Part shown: in pieces, positions 1-13,991 of the stretch
Layout of the letters: each line of letters starts with the position of its first letter
How positions within the stretch are numbered: the stretch's first letter is position 1
Assembly (NCBI RefSeq): GCF_036324505.1
Contig: NC_086362.1
Location: forward strand, 3,131,543-3,195,542
Direction: 5' to 3'
Source of the DNA: Eleginops maclovinus
Taxonomy: Eukaryota > Chordata > Actinopteri > Perciformes > Eleginopidae
Length of the DNA: 64,000 nt
Notes under the pieces: generated by a model
What the model was told of the DNA's origin: nothing
Databases searched by the model: none
Seen by the model: the letters and a program-made list of their open reading frames with translations, nothing else
Program-made: the position numbers and the translations under genes

Positions 1-601
1 CATTTGCTCTTAATGCAGCTGGCAGCTTCTTTTCATTCAGTGCATATCCTGTCTTGTTTGCTCTATTCCACCCGCCTCTCTGTCCTCACTTCACCCCATG
101 TTTCCACCTTGCTTTTTTGCACTCTTCACGTCCCTGGCTCCTGAGCTCAATGCTAATCTGAATGTTAGTTCCAACCAGAATATAAAAGCAGTCAAGATCC
201 TTCAGAAATCCATCCAAAAATACAAAACCTTTCTAGTCTTTCTCATCCAAAGGCTTATAAGCTCATACATAAACATTAATATTGCACTATATTGCATTAT
301 TTCCCTTATGAGTCACCCCCCTCCCTTCTTTTAAGCCTCGTATGCCATATTTAATAACATGGACATGCCATTAAAATGCGCGCCATATTTAGCACTCTCA
401 CTCATTTACATAGACAACATTGCAATATTAAACATGACGCTGCCATGACCAATGTTCTGTGACCACCATTTCTCATTAGCTTAAAACAAATCATGCTATT
501 TTTAGAGCAAGCATCATTAGATTATGTACTGTGGAGGAGTACAGCTCACAGAATGGCATTCAAAAGGCCTTAAACTGCGGCTGTATTTCTTTCTTGAATA
601 T
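1..601. other. non-coding stretch, nothing recognised
   Basis: AT-rich sequence with only short chance open frames. I see no gene, RNA or repeat signature. The last five bases (597-601, AATAT) are the left target duplication of the adjacent solo LTR. Confidence 0.6.
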
Positions 602-1257
602 TGTTACATGCCAGGCCTGCTCTCCTCCTCTCCCTCTCTTCACTGCAGCTAATCAGCAGCTGATCAGTACCTGCTGGTGCACCTGACACTGATGGCTGAT
701 TGGATCTCCTCACCCTCAGCTGGCCTATCAGCAGGCAGGGCTGGTCATAAAGGAAGCAGCAAGGAAGCTTTCTGTCTCTCAGACCTGGTCCTTCTGCTGA
801 CCCCATAGCCTGCACGATCCTTTTGTTAGTGCCTGGTTCCAGAGAGTGTTTTCTGTTTACTGTGGATGTGTGTGTGTGGTGGGAGGTGGAGGCGTCGGGT
901 AAGTTTGGGGTACCCTCTACATTTCATCACGTACGTTAGACACACTAGGTTAGTGGATTGTTGCCCCCCCCCCCTGTGTTTTGCTTTGTTCCAGTCTTAG
1001 TAGTGCAGAGAGTGAGGGGGTTTTGTCTCGAAGGATACACTTAGAGATAGGCCTTGTTTTGTTATACTTATTTCTTTCGTTTGGCACAATCTCCCTCGTC
1101 TCTTCCTCCTCCTCTTCCTCCTCCTCCTCACTGAAAGAACGTTGTTGGCAATATTCTTTTTTAAAAGGAATAAACCTTCGTTAACTTTCACTCTGAGTCC
1201 CTCTGTCGTTGTGTGTTACTGTCCCCTGGTTCCCTAGACCTTGGTGGGGATGTAACA
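602..1257 (+). mobile_element. solo LTR of an LTR retrotransposon
   Basis: The 656-bp block starts TGTTACAT and ends ATGTAACA, an 8-bp inverted repeat with the TG...CA ends typical of LTRs. The five bases on each side are identical (AATAT at 597-601 and 1258-1262), a perfect target duplication. A poly(A) signal AATAAA lies at 1169-1174, about 85 bp before the right end, as expected for the R/U5 part of an LTR in plus orientation. A pyrimidine-rich CCTCCT tract (about 1100-1130) and a C run (964-973) lie inside. No gag, pol or env coding sequence is next to it, so this is a solo LTR left by LTR-LTR recombination. Family (Ty3/gypsy or endogenous retrovirus) is not determined. The ends, duplication and poly(A) signal are seen; the recombination history is inferred. 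Confidence 0.85.
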
Positions 1258-4200
1258 AATATGTTTAAAATAGGCAGTAATTTGTAGAAGTGCCGCAACA
1301 TGTCTCAAGCAAGAGTAAAAACACATTAGTTGGGGACTATTTCCAACTGCGGATTCACAAAAAGTGGCGCACAATTAAGCAACGATACGATATGACGATA
1401 CTCTAATGGTCAGAAATATCAAGACACGAAGGTAACATCACAATCACTGAGAGAAACATGCCTTCAGCGCACATGTGATCTGGGATTTAGCTCTGTATTA
1501 TCTGTTAGGATTGACTGGTGCAGAAAGGAGAGCTTCAGGCCGACTTCATGGAATTGCAGGACCCTGAATCTCCGGTTAGATGGTAGCTGTTCAGACCATG
1601 GTAAGACACCAGAATTGAGGAAAAAGGCTAATGTATGTCACGTTTTTTTGACCAGTTTGGGTGTGTATTGCACTAACTGTTACCTCACACTACGTCAACT
1701 GTGCTTGAACAACCCGTAGTTCAGCATTACAGTAAGACACAAAGTTAAAACCACTGAGAAGCAAAAATAGGTTTCGAATTGTAAAATCCTGTTTTGTGGA
1801 GTGTGAACAAGGACACGAACCAGTGTAAACAGCTTAATCAATATGAGGGACTCTAGGCCGAGTATTACCTTGTTGTTGGATGATGTATTGATTTAAGAGA
1901 TGGTAAATCAAAATGTATTGCAAGTCTTTTCAGGACTGTCACTCCGTAAAACTTTGCTTGAACTATTTAAAATAATCAACAAGAAATGTGCTTCCCTTTA
2001 CTTCCACCCTCAATATGGAGGCATGTCAGGTGTGCCCACATGTTGGTTTCCCTTCTTTACTTTGCAATTACAATGTTTACAAAGGAGTCTCATCAACATT
2101 TGTGAGATGCAGTTGCTCGACTGATGTTGTTGTTTGGATCCCCGCTTGTGTATCATCATGTTTGTTTTGGCGTTCCGGTTCAGTAATTGGTCCCGCTTGT
2201 GCTCCTCGTTAAACAATAGATGTGATTCTGCAGTTTCAGCTGAGCACCCTCGCTATCCTTTTATCTCATGTGAACATATCTCAAAATGATTCTATTCCTC
2301 AAATATGCCAACTAGGCATGTTGATAACCCCCTGCCGTGTGGGAAAAGTCCACTCGTTCTCTATTCTTTGGCGGATAAAAGAACCGCTCCCCCGCTGTGC
2401 GTCTTTCGACTTCAAAAGCAGTTCATGGCAGCGCTGAGGGAGGACGGTGTAGCCACTTAACCACACCTTAAAGACTTTTCATTCATATTTCATCACTTTC
2501 CAGAGGCGTGCAGCTGGGCCAGGGTAACTTCATTAGACATAGGGATGGTGGGTGAGAATGAATATGTAATAACCCTGTCAAACTTACTGGCTATGAAGGC
2601 TTTGATCACTTTGTTGAGTGTACGAGAAGAGAGTCAAAGAGGGGAAGAAAGGCCACAAGTGAAGGGGCAGCGTTCTCTCTTTCACACACTTTGAATACAC
2701 TTACATACATTCAATAAAAAGAAAGTAAATTCAACTTTAATTCCTGTGGGATCTTGAAAGCCTGATGTTCTTTTGATGGTTATGTCGTTTGGTGTTCTCT
2801 CTGCAAACTTCCGGGGAAAAATCTCAAACATTATTGTTATTTTTTTACTTTTTAATGTTGGTCTGCATTCAAATGGATGTTTTAAAAGACATCAAACTGT
2901 TTTTGTATGCATTTTCAATTCAAAAATAAGTAAAACCCTCAGCGGAAGACCCATAAAATCGTGAAATATTGCAAAGATGTTTAAAAAAAAGTTATTTCTT
3001 AGACTTTTTTGGCAGCGTTTGCTCAGTTTTCTCCATCCAATGTGTGTGGAGTCAGTTAAAAATATCCCATCAGTAAATGATCTAAGTTTAGGATGCTTTT
3101 CTACAGATTATGGAATAAATAAAGATTGCAGACCAATTATAATGCCCTTCCCTTTTGCATTGGGCTCAAAATAGGCTACGTATAAATGTTACAGTAACTC
3201 GGCCACACCTGTTCAATATTTAAACCCAGGCGTCAAACTAGGAGCAGCACATTAACTTACTGTACATGAAGAAGCACTCTCATCTGCAGTCTGTAATTTG
3301 TATAGAAGGTACATGCAGCCAGGGTCCCAAAGTGTTGATATTTATTAAATATTTTAGAGACATGCTAGCCAAATAGCTACATGACCCTGTACTTTAACTT
3401 GCACTTGACAGATATAGTATTCAGCAGATTTATGAGGCGCTAGTCCGTTAAAGTTCAGGAGGTATACATTTGATATGTCTTGCGAACGTTACTGTCCTTT
3501 TGGCTCAGTTTCTTTCTCCACCAGCTCCTGAGGAAGACCTTTTTAGCTGACGCTTCACTAAATTCACCGTCTATCCTATAGCTTTATATGGATGTTGCTC
3601 AGGTAGTGTACTGTGGCTTTATCAGAACTTTTATGTGTGGAAAAGACCAAACCAAAACAGCAATCTGTCGTACCAAACCTTACCCTCCCTCCATTGGTGG
3701 ATGAGTAGTTTTTGACCCTTTTGATATGACTCGTATCACCGTCAGATTCTGTCCAATAACATTTAGAAAGTCTGAAAGCGCTGCACATTTGAATAACTTT
3801 CCTGATTAGCATAGCACTAAGATCATACTAGTCAGCATGTCCAAAAGCTGTGTTTAGCTGTGAGATGTCCAACAAGGAGTGTCGGTTTTGCTCTACAGAC
3901 AACAACAAACCTTCTAGATTGAACCATCAATCTCTCGGCTTTATTGTCCAGCCCTAGATCGTGTTTTACTAATGCAGTAAAGCTTTTTATTGTCTCTCTT
4001 TCATCTTTAAAAGAATATACTTCCTAATCAAGTGAACTACCTAACCTCAAATTGTGTTTTTCCTACCTACACTTTGTTGTTGTTTACCTGCAGGCTTTAG
4101 GGGAACACCTCACCTCATCTAAACTGCCTGGTCCTGAGAAGCAACCAAAAGCACACACAGCAGCAGCGACTGTTTTTATTAGAGTAGAGAATCTGTCGAG

Positions 4201-6929
4201 AAAGATTACTCGCAAGGAAACTAGGGCAGTTGCTTTCGGTCAAGGATTGTGTCCGACAGACTGACCCGGGTTTCACTCTGAGGCTTCTCCTCTATTTCCT
4301 GCCCACTGGCTCAGTTTGGGGATCAGGGGTTGTTACTTCAATTGCATATAGGAAGAAAGGCTCCAGAGATTGAAGATAAACAAGGAGAGGAGAATAGGGG
4401 AACCAGGAAACAGTCCACGTTTTTCCAATGTCAAACCAGGTTATTGTTTAATCCCCTCAACATGGAAACGCATGTGAACACACTCGATTCAAGAGGAAAT
4501 CTGACCTCCGTCCTGGTTCAGAAAGCAGCACACACATAATTATATTTCATCCTTCTTTTTGATCTGCGATTCAATCCCAATCCTTGGGATCCTAATCTCC
4601 TAATCTTTGTCCTTGAAAGGAATCTATGTATAGAAAGGTGATTTCATTCCCCTGTGTCATTGCTTCCTAAGTAGATTGCTTAGGAGGACACGCTATAGGT
4701 CTTCTCCTTTGGATAATTGAAGTTCCCATCTCAGTTGCTCCCTCATGACTGAATTCAGCCAAACTGCACCCAATGTTTGACCAATGGCGTTCAATTGAAT
4801 GTTCCTCTTTTCTTTGTTTGTGTAAAGCTGGTTTTCATCAGCGCTGCGGGAGTCTTTAGGTTTGGGCAATCCTTCAAAAATCCAATTGGAGCAACGGATG
4901 AATGGATAATTACGTTGGTCATGGATTGGACCAAATGCTAATGATTCTCTGGAGGAAACTGGAGCTTCATTTTGGAAGAATCACAACAAGAGGCTGGTAG
5001 TCTTTGTTGCCAGTAAAGGAGGTTGTTTGTCATTGTCCCAAACAAGGCAGGTATCATTTCTAGCACAGGAGGGGGTTGGTTCTTAAATTCTGTGCACACT
5101 GTGTTGTGGAAGAAAAGAAACCTCAGACAGAAATTGAAATTCATCGTGACATTTCATGACGGAGCCACTTTGCACAGAATTCACCTTGTCTCTGGAGGAG
5201 ACGTCGGCACATCGAGTACTCGAGAAGCACTTTTTGAAAATGAGTTTTTAGGGAGTAGAATTGGGCCTTTTTTCTTAATCATGCTGCTTGTGCATCCCTT
5301 TGACTCTTCTTAATGTTAGTGCTGCTTTCCAAGAAGAAAAACAAGGTGGAATAAAAGTAATCAATAACTTCGCTTTCACTTTTGGAAGTTTATGCCGTTC
5401 TCCCCACGGTAAATATTGGATTTTGGCACATATGATAACAGCTGTTGGGTCATTTGTTATTGATCAATTAGCATAGAAGTCCCTGGAGGTACATTTGAAT
5501 TATTTATGTGCTGTAGGAAAGTTTAAATCCTTCCTCTCTTGTGCTTGATGGTGGTCAGAGTTCAGGGCTATTGACCACTGGATGGAGGCCACATCCTTTA
5601 TGCACCCTGTCTATCATGCTGCTTAAAGGATTATATCCCCCACACTATTCTGAAATGATTAATACGGACTGTCCGGTCATGCTCTCTTTCTGTCATCTAT
5701 TTGTGTCTGCATAATATATCAAACAAATTTGCATGACAATAACTGTGGATTCAGAGACTGAGCTAACTCCCATCCATCAATGCCACCAGCCACAGAGTAA
5801 CTCCTACAACTCCACATCAACGTCTCTATGAAGTAGCCCTTTAAGGACGGTCAAAGATGTATAAATGTGCAATATAAAAGGAGCTTTTGAAGTCTTCCCT
5901 TTAATTAAATTACAGGGTGATGGCTGTAGTGTATGGACGATCCTACAAAGGATAACTTGCAACAGTTTTAAAGATTTACCTGGGAAAAAAAAGGCCTGAC
6001 GTATTGAATTTGGAAATGCTTTTATCTTAAGGAAAGCCAGCCAATCGAACAGAGTACAGAACGATTAGTTATTTTATACTTCAGCCTTTTTGGGATGACA
6101 GGATCTATTAACAAAAAGTGGTCATTCTACACATCTGACAAAGTTTAGAAGTGTCTCCGTGTAGTCTTTTATGTTTCTCCATAAACGTGTCAAAATGCAT
6201 TTAGAAGAAGCTGGGAAGGTCCATGTATAGACACACTCATATCACACCCACACTTGACGATTGTCTCCCGTTTCACTGGTAGGAGTTGTTATATAAACTC
6301 CACATGAGGAGGATATTGAGGAACTGCTGTCAGAGTGGGGTTTAAGTGTCTTACACAATGGAAACAAGTTTTAGAAAAATCCATTAGCATTGTTTTGTGG
6401 CACAAAAGCAGGTGCAATTTCATGTCAAAAAATAGTATCTCAATTTCACTGCATAAACACAACCTCCTCTGCAGCCATGACATTACCACACATCAAACCT
6501 TTATGAGAAAATAAGTGATATAACCGTCTTTGTTAAGAGGAAAAGCACTTACTGCCCAAAGAGCAAATGAAAAAGGTCTACTGACTCGTGTGTGTCATAG
6601 TTGTTGTGTTGGTTTCTCAAGATATATTTCTATGGCACTTCACAAGACCTTTACTTTGGCTGTAGTCCCAGATATGTCCGTTGACAACGCATTGCACATT
6701 TCTCTCCGGGTGTATAAAGCCCTCCAGACATCTGCGTATGAAGAACAATATTTCTGAAGTCTGCCAGATGTGAGCTATAAAAGTAGGAATGCTGCAGTCA
6801 CAGATCACTCCCCTTCAACTTCAAGTAAATCCATCAGGAGTTTGCAAGAGAGTCATGTATTTGTCCCCGTCTTATCATGCTTTTTGGAGATACTAGTCCA
6901 AATATTTAGTCGTTTTTGTTCTAGTGCAG
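1258..6929. other. non-coding stretch, no gene seen
   Basis: All open frames are short, overlapping and without recognisable protein features. The motif TTGTCCAGCCCTAG near 3940-3957 resembles the end of a common fish DNA-transposon repeat (AGGGCTGGACAA on the other strand), but no second terminus is found. I see nothing else that can be supported. Confidence 0.5.
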
Positions 6930-7250
6930 TTTTCCCACCTTTCCCCATCCTCACACCTGCTCTCAATCAGCCTCGTTAGTCCCTCCATACTTCCAGAGTC
7001 CCTCCCAGCCAATCAGCTCCTTCCCCTTCGCCCAGAGCTTTCCTCCAGCCAATCAGCTTCCTGCTTCTTCTCCATTATAATCTCCTCATTGCCCACACCT
7101 GAGCTTCTCTGCATATCTCTCCAACAGAACTTCCTTCAGTACGAGTATTGAGTATTTTAGTCCTCATTTCCAGATTTGTTTTGATGGATTCTTTTTTCTC
7201 CTGTTCCTGTTGCGTCTGAGGCTCCACTCCCTCCAATCCTCATTATTGCT
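6930..7250 (+). mobile_element. possible degraded LTR-like repeat
   Basis: The stretch is pyrimidine-rich, with CACACCTG motifs at about 6951 and 7095, two copies of CCAGCCAATCAGCT about 40 bp apart (near 7007 and 7047), and a TTGCGTCTGAGGCTCCACTC motif near 7209-7228. This composition resembles fish LTRs, including the one at 63244-63681 read on its minus strand, which has a similar cTTGGGTCC motif near its end. No clean termini or target duplication were found, so the call is tentative. The paired CCAAT boxes could instead be promoter elements. Confidence 0.3.
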
Positions 7251-10200
7251 TTATAGTAGGAAGGGTTATTTATCTCTTTTAGTTATAAATCTGAGTTTAT
7301 TCCTTTCTATTGTAGTGGATTCAGTGATTATTTGGCACATTGAGTGTTTTTTAAGACTCAGAGACTATATCCAATTATTAAGGCTCATAAAAGATAGACT
7401 ATTCATCTGAGTATCTAAAAATAACTCTCCTGGCATCACCCAATGCCAAATTTCTGTCCTGATTATCAACGGTCTTCTGGGTAAAGGATGTTTGGCGCAT
7501 TCACCCTACAAATAAAGTGATGCTAAATCGTCTGATTGGCTGCCTCGCAATCAAAGGTCTGTGGTTTTAACCTCTCTTAAGCTAAGATGCATGTACTTCA
7601 TAAGGAAACCCACTAGCCTCACGATTGGATGAGGTTTATTTTTAAACTCTGTGATTTGCGCATACTATATACAGACAAGATGAATGTCAAACTGTTCAGA
7701 TGTCTGGCTTTTATCCCTGTTCAATATTTAATCAGCGTTAAGTGATTGCACCAAGTGTTGTTACCACTCATTGAACTTGGCCCGATAAGCCTCTGTTAAT
7801 CATCTTCTAAATTAGAGGTAGATGCTCTAATGATTGCAAAACATTGGAGTCAGTGTTGTGATGTGTTCATTCAGAATTCAAGCAGGCCTCTTCGGCATGA
7901 CGTTAAGTAAAGCTCCCTGCTGTCAAAGCGAGGAGGAGAACTCTGGTATCATGCCCTGCTGGTCCAGAGCCAGTTTTCATGTATTGTCCTGTCGGCTGCC
8001 TCGGAACAAAAAAAAGTATCGAAGTAAATTAAATCAAGACGATCGAAGACAGGAAGTGTTGGTGAGGCGCGTGTGGCCGAGACCATGGAGGATTGCCGGA
8101 GAGTTTGTGTGTGGCAACATCAGGACTTAGAATCCAGGAGTGTAACTGGAGTCCGTGCATCTGATGTACCTGTTGTTTCTACCTGCTTTCAATCGAGAGA
8201 TGTAGCATGTATCAGAGTCAGGTTTGGAGGTGTGTAGATGAGCTCCTCTGAGGACTTCCATGAGTTAATTATAGTGGGAACCCTATCATTTATTTGGCTT
8301 TCCAGTTATCTAGTTCGGAGTAGTCTTGAATCCACTGTTAGCTTTTTAAATGAATGGAAAGCAATGGCTGCCTTGAAGGGTTGTTGCCTTATAAGGCAGT
8401 GGAGGTTTGATATGGGTGTTGTAGATATTTGAGCTATTTTAATGGAACGATTGTAACCAGAAGTGGTTTCTCTATATTTAGAACTGGCTGGTGATTCACT
8501 CCTTAAAACTCTGTTGTTCTTATATTTCTGTTTTCCAGACATTCAGCGTTCCGTAGCTTCCTGTGCCGGGAAAACTGTCCACACATGGAAAAGAGGGATA
8601 TACAGTAAGTCTATCCACACATAAATACGTATGTAATGGACTGGAAATGTGTGTACTGTGTATGTCGAACCAAGAGCAGAACAGTGTCTCCAAAGGGATT
8701 CACCAAAAGTTATAGTTTCTGGTCTCAAATGGGTCAAAAAATACTCTGTGTGTTTAAAAATGGAAGAAAAGACAATGGTATTTTAATCCAGGTTATAGGA
8801 TTAGAAGAGCTCCCATACCAAGGTGGTAAATCGCACACTGACGCCTAATAAAATAAGTAATGGGTTTCTAAATGTTTACAAGATCACCCATCACGCCAAC
8901 TACCCACTTCTTCTGGCCAATCCAAACCAAGCACATGTGCAGTATGAAGAGTAACTTGAATGGCTGAGGATTGAAAATGATCTCAATTCATTATGTTGGT
9001 GAGATAAATGGGTGTACCATATTTAGGGTCAATATGTCCAATACAAATGTCATCCTCTTGGGGATGAAAAGTCGAGAGGATCCAACGTGTCATGGCCATT
9101 TATCTAATTGTGACCAGTGGTCATTTAGAGTAGAGTTGTTGCTTATAGAGTTCCAAAATCAAACTTAAGGGCAATACAAGCAGGGAAAAAGAGGCTGCAC
9201 GAGGAGTTAGAATTCTGAATAATCTGTGCTCAAAATGTGCCCAATTATAACCAGTTTTGATAAGAAGCTGCCCTGTCCGAAGCAGATTTTGGAATAAGCA
9301 CTTTATAATTTCCCAAAGTGAGCTTCAAAGTGCTCTCAATAAGCAAAATGTGTCCTGCTCATAACTAATAAGAGGCAGATGTAGTCGTAGAAGAGTTTCT
9401 GCAATAACTATCTCACAAAAATATCATTTATATTTGCAGAAAGAACAGTTTCCAGTGACTCTGACCGTCTCCGTTTAAATATAACCTAACACCTTGACTG
9501 ACTTTGTAACCGGACCATTTGTGCAGCTATCGCACCCAGAGGACGCATCGTTTCCATTCTCACCTTGAAAAAATAACGTATTTCCTTTTTGCACGCTCAC
9601 CTTGGGTCACTTTCACAGTCCCTGGGTTTTTCCATTTGTTGCATCTGTCTGAACACTTGGATAACAAGGTTAATCTACATGCAACAGTTACAAATGTTTA
9701 ACGGGCACTTTGGAAGTCCTCTCACATTGGACTACTGTCTGGGTTCATAAACCAAGTTCCAATTACTACCAGCTGTGAACACACACACACTATCGCGCGT
9801 CATTCACTAAGAAACCCACGTCGCTGAGTCTGTCTTCATTCCAGGGGTATAAATTTATGTCTGGCATCGTCCACGCCCTCCTCGCTCTTATTACCATAAT
9901 TCCCTGTGACACAATGAAACCTGCTACCCTGGCTCACAGCACTGATATAAAAGCCCATTACACTATTAATCAGGCCCCTCACACACTCCCAGTGTCGCTG
10001 CGTGTGTGTGCGCAAATGAGTAACACTGATTTCCCTGACATGATGGCTCTGTGTGACTTGCCTCAAGTGTGTCACATCTCCGTCTCTAATCCATATGCAT
10101 GGGGGCTGGCATGTGTTTAATTTGGCATGGTTTGAGTTTGTGTGGGAGTTCATAAAGTCAGATAAGGGGTTAAAAGGGTTGACTGTGGGTTATGTAAAGG

Positions 10201-12091
10201 CCCCATAGAGTACATCAATGGAACGAGCAATCATGTGTGTGTTTGTGTGACAGATGTAGGAGATAATGAGTATCATCACAACAATGGGATGAATAAGTGA
10301 TGAATAGTTGAAGCTTTCCATTTTACACATTTTTAGCTGTTTTGGTCACCGCCTACACTCGAAAAAATGGCTAAATCTTTCTCTTTGTTGTTCAGTTCGG
10401 GGTTTATCCGTGCATTTTTACTGAAAACAGCAGCCAAGCAGCTTTAAATGTGTAAAAATGAATGTGCATATGTACTCTAAATGATGTCTCCATGTGGCGA
10501 ATGGTGTCCCTTTCAGCCTGGACGTCTTGTTTGTTGGCCTTTTTGTTTGTTGGCTCTGACAAGCATGAAAAGTGGCAGTGGGACAGTGTCAGAAACAAGG
10601 GCATACATAGAAAAAGAAACCCCAGACATGTGTTGTGAGGTTTATGATCACTGGAGCGGTGACACAAATAAAATCCTATCAGATGACAAGAAGTCGAGGC
10701 GGAAAAAGAGGCAAAGAGAGGCTTTCTTTCTGCCACAGCCACTCAACCCGCACTCTCTTGTTCTCGCATTATCAGAAAATAAAACCTCCCGGGGGAAAGC
10801 GGGCTGCCACCAACATGCCTTTATGTGTCTGCTCATGTACTTAAACTCCTTTAGCCTGTCTCTTCCCCCCCTCGTGTTGTCTATGCTAGATTCCTTCAGA
10901 ATTGGACCCCATTGATTTCCAGGAGAGGAAATATGTGTCATTTTCCAAAGATAAACACAGACCAGCGGTGCTGGACTGGGAAGGAAACACTCTGCACATA
11001 CAATGACTAAATATCCAGGCAAACCAAATATTTCTTAAATTGCAGATGACCCCCCCCCCTCTTTAAACAGGTTTTCCCTTCCCCACCTGTTGTGATCTTT
11101 ATTACCGTTGTCGTAAATTTCCCCGGCCCGATGGCCAGTCAATCTCTGTTTTCTGTTCTTTCTAACAACGGATGTTACGTTAACCTCAGCGCAGTAGAGC
11201 GAGCTGACATACGGTCCGACCACCAGCCCGTTTCACCTCTGCTTGACTCGCTGCAGATGGGATGGAGCAGTGGATGGATGGACTGATGGAAAATCATCCA
11301 TCTCTTCCAGCTGAGACACTTATTCCCTTGTGTCTCTCCTTTCTGGCTTCCATTAAACTTCAGCAGTCAACAACAGTGAGTAATGAGGGGTCATACTTTA
11401 ACCGTTATAATCAATGATGCTCTTTACGACTGAATGAACAGAGTCTATTGCATTACACAAAGAATGAAACAATGCCCTCGCTTCAATTTCCCAGAGGTGG
11501 CCATCTAATTTCCCTCTTAAGAACAGTAGAGCAAAGTAGCCAGTTTAACTCATGTCGGGGGTTTAATGGATGGGCAGTGTGTGTGAGTGTGTGTGCTGAA
11601 GGTGCAGATACTTGCTGCAATGACTCACCCATTGATTTCCACTAAAAGGTTTTCCACAGCCTTGGACATGGCGTATTGCAGTACTGAAAACATCAGAATT
11701 GTTCAGTACAGCAGAGCAAATCGTGCCAGAGTTGAAGGTTAAATACTCGGTGAAAACTGTTTGGTCACTTACTGGTTTGAAGCCTCGAGTTTGGCATTTA
11801 AGTCGTCTATATCTTGTTTTTTTGGAATCAGCCGTCGGAGGGAAGAGCAAGAGAGTAAAATGAACATACGCTGTGAAGGAAATGAAAACACAAAGACATC
11901 TGAAGTTCACACACGTAAGAAAAGTCAGCCAGGATAGCATCGGATGTTTTACGGTGTGCAATCAATTCAAATGTTCATTAGAAGCAGTTCAGGTGAAGAC
12001 AAGTGTTCTCATTACGGAGTACTTATCGTCCCGCCAGGTGGTTAATTGAATCCACCAGGTGCAGATTAGTCTGTGACGACATAGAACGAAC
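7251..12091. other. non-coding stretch, no gene seen
   Basis: I found no coding gene, RNA gene or clear transposon end. Open frames on both strands around 9836-10153 and 10404-11022 overlap each other and show no domain. A short C run lies at 11048-11057. Confidence 0.5.
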
Positions 12092-12106
12092 GGGGGGGGG
12101 GGGGGG
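12092..12106. repeat. poly-G run (15 G)
   Basis: Uninterrupted run of 15 G on the plus strand. Its length is prone to sequencing or slippage error. Confidence 0.9.
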
Positions 12107-13586
12107 TGAAATCAGAACTCAGCGGGAAAACTCAAATTTGACAACCTCCAAATCCTGCAGAAGCTTTTTATTCAGATTGCAGCTATATAATAAACAATAC
12201 ATTTCCAATTGAGATCATTTCAGCTGCAATTCAATGCTTTCTAACCCTCTAACTACCATAAGCACAGTCACTCCTTTCCTTCATTAAAATATATACTTGT
12301 CATACTTTAAATATGGCAAAAATGTTCCTCCCTTCAACAGCAAAATGCCAACTTGGCAGTCCAGTTGATGGATCAATAAAAGCCTACATTTCTTTCCTCT
12401 CAAAGTCGAGACACTTTTTTAAAATTCTCCTTCGTGGCTTCTGTGACTCAACTCCAGCTGAGTCACTCTCCCCATACTCATCCCTGCACAGGTTGTTTAC
12501 CGACATCCAGAGAGACCGTGGGGGCTGCAGGAGAAAAGTTAATGGGACAGGTGACGCACACAGGTTATGCACCGTCTGAGGTGACGCATACGTCGAAACA
12601 GAAACCCCTCGCTTTCAAAAAACGAACTTTCGCCACAAAGTCTCTCATTATAGCCTCGGAGATCCGTGTTCAAAATCTCCCAAACATTGGCCTTTTTATT
12701 CGGAGGAGAAGCCGCAGTCTGAAGAGTTGTTTGCTCATTAAAAAAAAACCCTCTGTAATGACGGTGGGGATGAAACAGCAGTACAATAAATAAGTCGGAG
12801 TGGTCGAATCTCTAAACTCAGTGTCCATCATGAATATGAATTATCCGTACCCTTGAGCCATACCAGCTGAAGGACTGGACGGTGCAGTGACAGTCGGATG
12901 GACAATTGCTGCACGGCTGGATGGGTTGGTGGAGAATCCCCTCCCATCCTCCCCCCCCGACTCAGGAGAGAAACACTATTGCCAAGATCCCTGTCCTCAT
13001 CTTCCTCCCCCTCTGCTCATATTCCTCTCCCTCAGCTCATCTTCCTCTCCGTGCTCACTGATGCATAGATGTTGTTGTGACGAGCGGAAGCACCTCTGTC
13101 TCTGTTTACCTGTTGCCAGCACGGATGACTTGCCTAGATACAGGAAGGAGGAGGATAATGCACAAAGAAAGAGTGCTCTTGTATCTGAAGTATACATATC
13201 TCTAGAGCGGTTTTGTCAGTCCTTACTCAAAGGACAATAACCCGTATTTCTGAAGAGTCTTTCACCCTGAGGTATGAGAGTCTCGTAAGCATTACTGTCT
13301 TCATCCCACAGAGGAGGGTGCAATGAAAAACCCTGCAAAATGCCCACGAGGACATGTAAGCAATTATGTATGCAATTAAAAACATGTCAAAGAGAATATG
13401 TAGAAAATGATGAAAGCCAACTTGAATAACATCATTTAGAATTTGGTCAACTATTGATGTGTGTTTCAGTCAAAGTAAATCATATTGAATTAGGAATGAA
13501 CGAGTTTTGCTTTGCCATAAAAAGTTCTGTTTTAGGAGCAGAGATGGTGGATCTGCGGAGGGGGAAACGACACTTCCCCATTAGCC
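12107..13586. other. non-coding stretch, no gene seen
   Basis: It contains a C/T-rich patch at about 12935-13060 and short open frames only. No recognisable domain, RNA or transposon end. Confidence 0.45.
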
Positions 13587-13991
13587 TCACACGATGTGAC
13601 ATCTGCGGGTCCCTTTTAATGTTTCCTCCTGTTCCTCACGCTGAGTTACTTCGGCGCTCGTAAAAAGAACACGGCGCCTCAAGTGAACCTGCTGCACGGT
13701 GTCACAGGTGATCAGCGGCGGTCCGATCTCGATGACAAAGTCAAACTTTAGCATTGTTCCGTCGTTAGGCCGGCGATGCATGACGGAGCAGCTTGCAGCC
13801 TCCGATGACCTGAGCCGCCTCATCTCCTGCACACCTGGGCCCTGTCTGATGGTGTGTTCAAGGACTGTTCTGACTTCAACACCTGATCTGAACTCATTCT
13901 GGTTATTTTGGATGTTTTTTTCGCAGTGCAAAACAGGGGTTAAGGCATTAAAAAGGAGAGGAATTTTGGCAGCATTTTCTCTGGAGATCAC
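13587..13991 (-). other. unexplained minus-strand open block, possible exon
   Basis: A minus-strand frame of 134 codons stays open through a patch that is richer in C+G and CpG than its flanks (about 13660-13860). The translated middle part alternates hydrophobic and charged residues (for example KFDFVIEIGPPLITCD) and looks more protein-like than neighbouring chance frames. No strong splice acceptor or donor with a good polypyrimidine tract was found at either side, and the protein was not recognised. It may be an exon of an unknown gene, a decayed retrocopy, or chance. Confidence 0.2.

Noticed and set aside
1088..1191. Ser-rich / Arg-Lys-rich frames on opposite strands
   Set aside because: Products of the CCTCCT tract inside the solo LTR.
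7521..7575. tRNA-like or SINE head (GATTGGCTGCCTCGCAATC)
   Set aside because: The B box is degenerate and no SINE body follows.
10404..11022. Overlapping frames of 112-144 codons on both strands
   Set aside because: Mutually overlapping, no domains, no conserved motifs; consistent with chance.
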